Positions 55,031-64,000 of a DNA stretch of 64,000 nucleotides are shown in pieces. A program made the position numbers and the translations under genes. The DNA is taken from NCBI RefSeq assembly GCF_040802235.1, contig NC_133169.1:46817034-46881033 (forward strand). The letters run 5' to 3'. Under the pieces are notes generated by a model. That model was not told the DNA's origin. It saw only the letters and a program-made list of their open reading frames with translations, and searched no databases. Source of the stretch: Manis javanica (Eukaryota; Chordata; Mammalia; Pholidota; Manidae). How positions within the stretch are numbered: the stretch's first letter is position 1; each line of letters opens with the position of its first letter.

Positions 55031-57213
55031 CTATGTAGATACCGTATTTAAATGTACTGATGACTCTCTGATATATCCTGTTTAGTGATACTCTCCTTGT
55101 ATAACATTTCTTATTCTTTGTGTATTCCTTTCTATAGTTTCACTTTTTATGAATTCATATAAATTAATGTCCAATTTCTAATCTATCATTAATTCCAGTA
55201 ACTGTAATTTTTATCACACATAGTGAATTTTTAAATATCTTTAGGAGTTACCCAAAGGTCTCTTTATATCCCCCATATATCCACATTGCTTTCAGAACAC
55301 ATGCCAGAGTTATTTTTGCATTTCTTTGCATTTGCTTGCCTGCTAATGCTAATATCTGCTTAAGTTGGGTCAGTCTTGATGAACTTTTCTTCTTCTTATT
55401 TCTTGACATTTCCTTTTTGTGTGTGTGTGTGTGTGCATGACTTTTAATCCCTAATTGGATTCCAGATATTGTGCAGTTTACCTAATTTGATGCTGATACT
55501 TTGTGTTCATATGAATATACTTGATCATTCATTAGATTTATAATTATGATTTTGGAAACATTTTTTTTGCTTTAGGCCTTTCAAGATTTTTGTCCAGGAA
55601 CAGTGCAGTATTTATTCTAGATCTGATTCTTGTTAGTGACTGAAAAAATTCCTTCCAAGATGATGAGCGTTTCCATTCTAAGACTATTGAATATAAATGC
55701 TCTACCTGGAAAATGTGAATACATCTTCCTCTTCTTTTTGATTATGTTTTATTTTCATTTGGATTGGGTAGTTTCTTCAAGTGTGCACAGAACACACTGT
55801 GGAAAGCTGCAGAAAACTCTGCAGATTTCCAGATCTCTTTTCATGGACCGCTCATTCCTGTGATATTCTGCCCTGTAAGTCACCCACCAGTGTCCTGGGA
55901 ATTTCATTCCCATGTCTTCATACCAGGGGTCCCACTGGCTGTCACCAGGGCCACCTCGAGATGGAGTACAGCCCTGCAGAAGGATCCTCTGTTAACATTC
56001 ATACTTTTATGTCAACACTTTGCCTTTAGTGGGGCTGTAATATAAGGACTCAGTTGGAAGGCAGCATTAATCATGAGATGCCACTAATGATATTAGGTAA
56101 TAAAGGATTTTGGCTTCCCTCCTGGCTGCCCCATTACACTGCTCCTCTCACCCCTTCAGTAGCTTGTGCTGAGGTAAGTCATTCGCCATGCTGAGGGATT
56201 CTCCCGTGGGTGGGCCCATGTGGCTAGGTCCTGTGGCCTCACACCAGTATGAAGTGAGTTTTGAAGGGAGATTCCCCATCACCATTTACAGTTTCAGGTG
56301 AAATTAAAACCCTTTCCAAAACCTTGACAACAAGCAAATGAGAAGCCTTGTTAGTGCCGCCATGATAAGTCTCCTGTATTCCTGACTCACAGAAACCATG
56401 AAATTTTACACATTCATTGTTTGAACTGAACTTGCTGTTCTCTGAGGGAATTTATTAAGCAGAATTTATATTTACTATCATTTATGGTACCTGTAGGTGG
56501 GATGATGCTATAATAATAAAAAAAAGATTTCCTTCAGAATACTGGGATTGTGAGGAAACTTGACAGAAGTGGAAAGTGCCTGGCATTCATGGAAGTCTCA
56601 TGTTGTTGGGTGAGGCTGCCACTGGGCTTGGGTGAAAGTGAGGAAGAGCTTGTCAGGAACTTCAGGAGGGGTGATGTTCTATGTTGTGGAAGAAATTTAG
56701 GACATTGTTTTCTGCAGTAATGTGGACAGTAGAAAATAAATTCTGTGAAAAGTGCGATGTAGCTAAATTGACATTCACATTAGATATTGAAGATACTCCT
56801 TTATTTTTCATACTTGATTATGGTAAAATGAAAGAGGGCAGAGATAAATTGAAAAGAGTAGTATTAAAATATATGACTCAGAATTTATTATTTAAATAAT
56901 TATTAGCCTCCCCACATCAAATTTGACTAAAATTAATGTTACCCTTGAACAATAATAAAAATAAGAGAACAGCGAGGAAATGCAATCTTCTGGAAGAAAA
57001 CTTATAGAAATGGTGAGTAAAACACCCGCTGGAAAGACTGTCAATACCTTAAGTATCACATCACTAAACCCAAGTCATGTTCCATGGATCCATACTCCCA
57101 TATTAAAGAACACAAGGCACCTTGGAAAAAATGTCAGACTGGTGTGTACAACACATACAACACTGTATTTATAGAAGTTTGAATCTCACTGAGTGACAGT
57201 GGATAAGTCTAAA
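55031..57213. other. Intergenic with worn repeats
   Basis: 55290-55600 (CTAATTGGATTCCAGATATT and onward) resembles a worn old-L1 non-coding region. 56050-56460 resembles an ancient dispersed repeat with CCTGACTCACAGAAACCATG near its end, a motif type seen in ERVL-MaLR-like LTRs; family not certain. No gene recognised. Confidence 0.3.
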
Positions 57214-58155
57214 CTAGCTTCGTAATTTTCCTGAAGAAGTCTTTCTTAATACTACTTTCTTCAGAGCTCCCTTTACCTGTTTGTTTCTAAGACTGTAGAT
57301 GATCGGATTCAAGAATGGGGGAACAATGGTGTAAAATACAGAAAGAAGCATGTCCAGAACTGTGTCAGAAGCTCCTGAAGGCCTTAGGTACACACCGCTG
57401 CCAGAACCAAGGAAGACAGAGAACACAAGGAGGTGAGGGACACACGTCGAGAAGGCCTTGCCTCGCTCTCTGGTCGGAAACTTGAGCACAGTGGAAAATA
57501 TGCGGAGGTATGACATGGCAATGAAGATAAAGCAGCCACCACCAATCCCCATGGCAGAGATAAGAATTAAGAGCTCATTGCTGAAGGTGTCAGAGCAGGA
57601 GAGGCTCAGCAGAGAGGGGATGTCACAGAAGAACTGATGGACCACATTGGACTGACAGAAGGACAGCCGGAATGTGTTCCCTGTGTGCACACCTGAGAAG
57701 ATGAGGCCACTGAGCAGGGAGACCAGTGTTGTCCAGACACAGAACTGGTGGTTCATAATGACAGGGTAGTGGAGGGGCTGGCAGATGGCCACATAGCGGT
57801 CACGGGCCATGATGGTGAGGAACAACAGTTCTGAGGTAGCAAACAAAACCACAAAGAAGGTCTGAGCTGCACAGCCAGCCACTGAAATGGTCCTGTTGTC
57901 AGTGAGGGAGTTGACACAGGCATTGGGGACAGTGACAGAAACGTAGCACATGTCTAAGATGGACAGGTTCCTGAGGAAGAAGTACATGGGCGTGTGAAGG
58001 TTCTGGTTAAGTGTGGTGGCAGAGACGATGAGAAGATTCCCTAACAGGGTGGCCAAGTACATCAGTAGGAATAACAGGGCATGTAGGACCCTTAACTCCA
58101 GCACTTCAGCAAAGCCCATGAGGAGAAACTCAGTCACCATGGTGGAATTGGCCAT
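57214..58155 (-). CDS. Olfactory receptor, family 14 (OR14C-like), intact
   Basis: A single-exon 313-residue GPCR. I chose the Met at 58155 (MANSTMVTEFLLMGFAEV) because family-14 receptors start MxNST. An in-frame Met 15 codons upstream would be removed by the splice acceptor seen just upstream. Features in order: N-glycosylation NST at residue 3; TM1 with GNLLIV; LHTPMYFFLRNLSILDMC in TM2; MARDRYVAICQPLHYPVIM after TM3 (intact DRY); second-loop cysteines (FCQSN, FFCDIPSLL, SLSCSDTFSNE); SYLRIFSTVL end of TM5; KAFSTCVPHLLVF in TM6; NPIIYSLRNKQVKGAL in TM7. All OR landmarks are kept, with no stops or shifts. By recollection it is most like human OR14C36. It would act in olfactory sensory cilia, coupling to Golf; the ligand is unknown. 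Orthology is inferred, not proven. Confidence 0.93.
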   Translation of the reverse strand: MANSTMVTEFLLMGFAEVLELRVLHALLFLLMYLATLLGNLLIVSATTLNQNLHTPMYFFLRNLSILDMCYVSVTVPNACVNSLTDNRTISVAGCAAQTFFVVLFATSELLFLTIMARDRYVAICQPLHYPVIMNHQFCVWTTLVSLLSGLIFSGVHTGNTFRLSFCQSNVVHQFFCDIPSLLSLSCSDTFSNELLILISAMGIGGGCFIFIAMSYLRIFSTVLKFPTRERGKAFSTCVPHLLVFSVFLGSGSGVYLRPSGASDTVLDMLLSVFYTIVPPFLNPIIYSLRNKQVKGALKKVVLRKTSSGKLRS

Positions 58156-58163
58156 TTGTGGAA

Positions 58164-58215
58164 ATGCTGGTTGACCAGGAAGGCAAAAGAGAAAAGCCAT
58201 GAAAGATGTGAAAAA
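58164..58215 (-). other. Probable splice acceptor before OR14 coding exon
   Basis: On the minus strand a pyrimidine-rich run (TTTCTTTTTTCTTTTTCACA, TTTTCTCTTTTGCCTTCCTGG) leads to CAACCAG at about 58167, then CATTTCCACAA and the ATG at 58155. OR genes usually splice a non-coding 5' exon to an acceptor shortly upstream of the coding exon, so this fits and supports the Met at 58155. Confidence 0.5.
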
Positions 58216-61200
58216 GAAAAAAGAAAGTTAGCTTAATTTCTTTCACAGCTTATTTTTTATCTTAAGTTTGGCCTTTTTTTTTTTTTTTTGGAAATTTCCA
58301 CCATTGTTGTTTTCATGTGCTTATCTCTCTCTATAAGCTTATTAACACTCTGGAGTATAAAAAAGATAAAAAGTTCTAGGAAGTGGGCTTTTAAATCCTA
58401 CTATTTCAATATAATACATAGAACTGCTGCTTTCTTGTCTCAATAATTTTGAGCTCTTGAGGTTTACTGCTTTAATGAGAATTAACTTTAGTGACATGTA
58501 AAATTCTTGGTAGTGATAAATTCTCAGTGAGAGGTGTTTATTTTCATTGGATGTTGGACAACATATTTTGCCTGGATATTGGTACAAAATGGAAATTTGA
58601 CTCCTTGCCCTTCAGTATTTCGAGCAGTAAAAATGTATGATTGCTTTGCATTTGTCTTCACAACGTAAGTGTAGAAAATGAGTTAAGAGTTTCTACACTT
58701 TTATAAAAAGTTGACATTTCCATTACATTCAAGACTAGCAACAGATTTATGTATTGCATAATTTTCAATTATTTTTCCAGAAAACCATTTATTTCAATTT
58801 TTGAGAAGATTATAAAAGTTTGGAGAAACATAAAATTGCTCTTTACCACAGCATGTTCAAGAGGAATTTGTCTCATTGATGTGAAACTTGGAAGGGAAGA
58901 TTTCCATTGGTCAATTTTTTTTTCCTTAAAACAAATTTAATTTCTTAAAATAGCACTGTTTTATTAAGTTGCTATTAATTGTGGCATGGATCTATCACAG
59001 AAACTTACCTCATGTAAGATATTAAGATAAAAGATTAACATGTTGATCACCACCTCTCTGTTTGAAAGCCCTGCTTCTCCACAACAAACTAAAACTTAAC
59101 TATCCACCCTTTAAGTACCGTGTGTTTAATTCCCCGCCTTCTGTTGCCCAAATGCCACACTTGCCACCATCATCATAGCACCATATTCAGTGTCAGCCAT
59201 GGTCCAAACTATGATTAGATCAGTTTCTTACATAGGAAATTATTCATAACATTGTTGTATTTCAATATCTACTTAATATTAACAATTTGTTAATGGAGAG
59301 AAAGTCTCAAATATACTAAGTAAACTTTTACATCCAAAGAAGTCTAAGTCTAAGCATTGGCTCAAGCTATCACTGACTCCAAAAGTTCAAATCATGACTA
59401 TTCCATAGTTGCCACCTTGGGGAGTGCTAGACCTGTTACAACACTGACATTTCCCAGAAAATGCATATAAATCAGTGGCCTTGGGTCATCTACATTTTAC
59501 CCTTTCTCCCCTTTACTGGCATATTATGATGGGTCTTTAAAAGGTTATTCTTTGTATCCATCTTTTCTCATGTTTGTTCCTTGCATGGCTGAGCCATCTT
59601 CCATTTTTGCAGTTCTTGGCCAATGGCCAATAATATTTCCCAAATCTTGAATTTCATTGTTTCATTCAAATTTAGACATGTCCAGAGCTTAGAATTATTT
59701 GGCATGTTTCTTAAAAGTTCTCTGAAATATCTTCGAAATATCTATTTGTCAGAAACACACTGTATTATCCTTTGAACATTTTTTGAAAATATCAAATATT
59801 ACTATATTTATACTAGCAACTTCAGCGTTCATAATAGACATCCCCCTTAACTATTTTTTATCGATTTTCTCCATTTTCTCTATCTGATTCTCATCCACTC
59901 CTATTCAACTGGGTGCCAGTTTTCACCTCTCAGTGCTTTCTTAAATTGAAATGTTCTAGTCACTGGTGTTACTTAAATGTAGATTTCTCTTTTTTATAAA
60001 CTGATTTGCACTGGTCTTTTTAAAATCTTTTATTATTTTTCTCCTTTTTTCCATCATGGTCACTAAAAAAAAATGTTTGTATTTATGACAATAGAAATCA
60101 TATCACTTCTGAGATCTCTCTTACCTATTTTTCTCTGCAAATGGCCAGACTGGGCATTTCCTTAGTCCTCCCCTATTTCTTTGGCATTTTCAGTATCTTC
60201 TCACATTATCAGCAGTCTTACCATAAGACCACTTTTCTCACGACATTTCCTAGAACATATCTGAAAAACATGCGTTCTCCAGGTCTGTGTTCATGTCTCC
60301 CAGAACCACATTCCTAGTGTATTACGTTTCACTTTGCCTGATACTGAGTCACTGTTTAGAAACAGCCCACCCATCCTCCTGTCCCAGGTGCCCCCCTCCC
60401 ACATGCGAGCTCACCTTGGTGAACTTCCTCAATCTCCTAATACATCTAAAAATTTGACTTTTCATTCCTGGGTCACTGTTCTTCCGCAAACAAGATCGTG
60501 TTCTTCCATTGTGATCTACAAAGTTTTAAAATCCAACTTACATACTTTTATTCTGAAACTCCTTTAAGTATATCAAATTCATTCTCCTATAAAAATTAAT
60601 ATTTTGCTTAAGATATCAGCATATGCTATTGAATTATAAGGTAACTGGGTTTATTCATCACACCCAGACATCTGTGTGTGTTTAAATGTGTACAAAAATG
60701 TTATACAACTATTTATAATCCTCTAATAGAAAGTGTTAAAATATTGAAAATGACTTAATTTATTAATAATTTGCCTGCAATGAACATGATTCAGTTCATA
60801 ACAAATCATATTATTTCTAAACTGACTTGGGAAAGAACAAATCTTCTAATTTGTGTATAGTATACTTAAATTTCTAAAGATTAAGGAAGAATACACTATA
60901 TAAGTAAATTAAGATAAATACTATTTTCTTGATCTATGGAAACTGTAATGAGAAGGTAATGCTCAACTATATGCAATAGGTGAAATTTAATATTAGTCAG
61001 TTTTGTAATATTTAATTTGCTTAGAACATTTGACAAATTTACCTTAATGTCAGTAATTTCTCACTAGGGAGCTATTCTGTGGATATTAATTTAATTAAAA
61101 TGCATTGGATAGCAATTTTTTCAAACCAGGAAAAACAGTCAAGTCACTAATCATAAGAATATTTATAATCCAGTGTTGTTTTTCTTTACATAGGATATTT

Positions 61201-63350
61201 GGTTTCTTGTTTATAAGTCATTGTCCTCAATAACTGGGGTCCATGTCTATTACTAATTAATATCCACAAGAGATGGATGCATCAGCTGTCTTATAGTATA
61301 CTAAGTAAACACATGCACTATGGGTCTTTGATTTCTTGATCAAAATCAATTTAAGGATTTTAATTTTAATTTTCTTCTGGTATTTAAATTCACTTGAAAC
61401 AATAAAAATCAAATTTCAGAAATATAAAATGTGCATTTTCTTATTTATCTAATCATTTTGACCTGTTCATATATTTAATATATTAGAAAATCACTTATGT
61501 CTTAATGAAAATGAGTAGTATAAAAGTTTGATGATTAAAGGAATGTATTTCAAGTGTAACAGAATTGCCAGAAAAGGCATACATTGAGCAAAACTCTGGT
61601 TTTCACTGATTGATAAATTCCTAGTATTATTGTAGACAAAAGAGGAAACAAACAATTATAAAACCAATTCTAAACAAGTACATTTAAATGTACATTATAT
61701 TAGTTTTTGTTTTATTTAGTTTTACATTAATTATATACCATATCTTATACATATAGTATATACTATAACATATTGTATATATTAAACGTAATATATTCAC
61801 TAAATAACTAGTTACTTTATTTTCTAAATTGACAGAGGAAAGAGAAAAAATATTCTACTGTCAATATAATATACATTTATTTGCCTAATATCAAGAAGAA
61901 ACAGTATCTAAATAAAAGGTCAGCAATACTTTTATTTATGTATTTTATATTATATAAAGAAAGCTTTTATATTGGTGCCTTTCTCCATCTCCTCTTTAAT
62001 GTCTGTATGCATTTCTTTATTTTTCAGAAACATATTGATGTTTGAAAATATTAATTTTTAATCAATAACGATATTATAAATCATGAGTCCACCACCCTGA
62101 GTCCCACACACTCCCTGATATTACTGTTGTGATATCTATGAATTACAGAAATAATTTTAAAATAGTTAAAAATTATCTATGACAATATTTTTAAAATACA
62201 GTAATAATTTATTGGTCTGCCTTATTCCTTTGATCATAATTGTTAATTGTTGCACAGAAAAAATAAGAGCCATTACTATACTTTCAATTTATATCACATT
62301 TCTGTCTATAAAAATAAAATAAAAAACAGCATCAGGCAGAAGATTATAGGAAAATCAGAGTGTAAAGGAGAAAGAAGCAAGGAGTTTACTTGCTCTTGAG
62401 CATAGTGTGTTCTTAACATAGAGAAGATAACAAAATCTCATTAACTTTACCAAATCAAAGTCTTCAATATGGTTAATCAAATTTTCTTATGGAGACAGAA
62501 TTCAGGATTATCTCCAGATGAATCAAGCATCATCTTATATTGTGGGAAAAGTTCAATCCCATTCTGATTTATTTTAAAAAGAGGTCATGCCTGTGGATTA
62601 AACATCAAAACCACTGGGAACACTGTCCTTACTATCCAGTGAGAGCCAAGAGCCTAAATTACTAAAGGCAATTTCAGGCAGGTGATGGTCTCCAGAGCAC
62701 AGGTGTATAACACCCAATTAAAAACACAGGAGTGGACAGAGTTGAACAGCTAAAAAGAGTGTTACTTTTCAGTGTGTGTATTGACTCTTAAGGTAATAAG
62801 CAAGTGAAGTTAGACAACATAAATTACACTTTTCCTGTACAATGTTCAAAGGAGGCATTTATATGAATATCAGAGATAATATATTATATTCTAAAAAGCC
62901 CAGATAATTTGTCTCTGGGGTTACCTAGGCAGATCAGACGACCCTCTCAGCCTGTCACTTCCTCTTCAGAAGATGTTTATATTTTTCATGTTCATTTTTG
63001 AGAGAAAGTGAGGGACCAAATCATAATCATCCTATTAAACACCACAGTATTGTGAAAAATATTTTCATATGGAAGGTGCTTTGTTGAAATCATTATTGAA
63101 TTTAGGCAAAAAGTATAGGTGTACCTTAGAGATGATGGTATAGTACCCTGAGGATATTTTACATAGGTCCTAATGCCAGAATGGCTTTTTACAAGCTGAG
63201 AGGATATGAGCATGTTCAAAAGAGTTTTCTAGGAAACTAGATGTGAATTGTGATGTTATGATAAATAAGTGAGCAAAATATTTAAAAGTTAGAAGCAAAA
63301 TGTTAATCAATTTGTGAAATATTTTATGCAGAAATAAAAATTTTAAGGGC
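58216..63350. other. Long AT-rich intergenic region
   Basis: Upstream side of the OR14 gene. It contains a T-run at about 58272-58291 and very AT-rich DNA at 61680-62000. A mildly GC-richer stretch at 60100-60500 has no recognised match. OR 5' exons and promoter may lie here but cannot be placed by eye. No other gene seen. Confidence 0.45.
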
Positions 63351-63354
63351 ATTA

Positions 63355-64000
63355 TTGATTCTCCCAACAACAAAAGGCTTAGCACCATATGGCTTCACAG
63401 CTGAATTCTACCAAACATTTAAAAAGAGCCAATATCCATCCTCCTTAAAGTATTCCAAAAATATAAGAAAGGGAATACTTCCAATTAGTTTATGAAGCCA
63501 TCAGCACTCTAATATCAAAACCAGGCAGAGACACCAAAAAATAAAAAATAGACCAATATCCCTGATGAACATAAATGCAAAAGTCCTTCACAAAATATTA
63601 GCGATCTGAATTAAATGCATCCAAGGGATCATCCATCACTAACAAGTAGTATTTATTCCAGGGGTCAAAGATGGCACAATATTCAAAGATCAACCAATGT
63701 CATGCACTACATTAACAAAAAAAGGATAAAAGCTACAAGATCATATCAATAGATGCTGAAAAAGCATTTGACAAAATACAACATCCATTCCTGAAAAAAA
63801 CTTTTAAAAATGGTTATAAAGGGAACAAATCCCAACACAATAAAGGCCATATATGACAAACCCACAGCTAACATCATACTTACTTGTGAAAAGATGAAAT
63901 AATTTCCTCTAAGATCATGAACAAGGCAAGCATGTACACTGTCATGAATTTTATTTGATGTAGTCCTGGCGGTCTTAGCCACAGCAATCAGACAAGACAA
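63355..64000 (+). mobile_element. Old L1 ORF2 fragment, runs off the window
   Basis: Sense-strand L1 RT region: ATGGCTTCACAGCTGAATTC (the GFTAEFY block), CCCTGATGAACATAAATGCA (SLMNIDAK), GATGCTGAAAAAGCATTTGA (DAEKAFD), then CCACAGCAATCAGACAAGAC at the edge. Numerous stops and indels; old. Confidence 0.88.

Noticed and set aside
58156-58200. 15-residue N-terminal extension of the intact OR (Met at 58200)
   Set aside because: Family-14 receptors start at MxNST, and a good splice acceptor lies between the two Mets, so the upstream Met is probably intronic.
61680-62000. AT-rich stretch as a replication origin or matrix-attachment region
   Set aside because: Only base composition supports it; nothing specific can be read.
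1-64000. tRNA or small RNA genes
   Set aside because: No cloverleaf-like A/B box pairs or known snRNA/7SL-type sequences were noticed on reading; no feature can be supported.

Overview
This looks like intergenic DNA from an olfactory-receptor (OR) cluster of a placental mammal. It is AT-rich, contains single-exon OR genes and pseudogenes, and is dominated by LINE-1 (L1) elements of several ages. I see ancient MIR/L2-type remnants but no obvious young SINE such as Alu, B1/B2 or the carnivore tRNA-Lys SINE. The recurring L1 3'-end type and the missing young SINEs suggest a non-primate, SINE-poor lineage. Pangolin or a xenarthran would be my guess, but the window alone does not settle this. Family-2 and family-14 ORs lying close together resemble the human 1q44 OR cluster (inference from memory of that cluster). 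Layout: 1-3280 is the 5' part of a young L1 (minus) lying against an old L1 fragment. 6547-7496 is a family-2 OR pseudogene. 9.2-12.3 kb holds old L1 pieces, an LTR-like repeat and a 54-codon OR2 stub cut off at an L1 border. 15.5-22.7 kb is old L1, including an ORF1 remnant and an L1 carrying two nested L1 3' ends, one with a clear target-site duplication. 24538-25482 is a second family-2 OR pseudogene facing the first. 26.6-36.2 kb is an old L1 ORF2 split by a 7.9 kb composite insertion: a full-length young L1 followed by a retroviral envelope/LTR remnant, all inside one short direct repeat. 36.2-41.2 kb is a third young L1 (minus), missing its 3' end. 42.9-47.3 kb has more L1 3' ends and an LTR element inside one of them. 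52282-53252 is a family-14 OR pseudogene. 53.9-55.0 kb is an L1 with an internal inversion. 57214-58155 (minus) is the only intact gene, a 313-residue family-14 OR. 63.35-64.0 kb is old L1 ORF2. The only likely functional host gene is the OR14 receptor, a seven-transmembrane odorant receptor that would signal through Golf/adenylyl cyclase in olfactory neurons. The most interesting material is retroelement biology: (1) the L1-env-LTR composite that appears to have moved as one unit by L1 target-primed reverse transcription; (2) long open frames antisense to the L1 5' UTR in all three young L1 copies, placed like primate L1 ORF0, although two overlapping frames are open, so base composition may explain them; (3) nested and inverted L1 structures that give a relative order of events.
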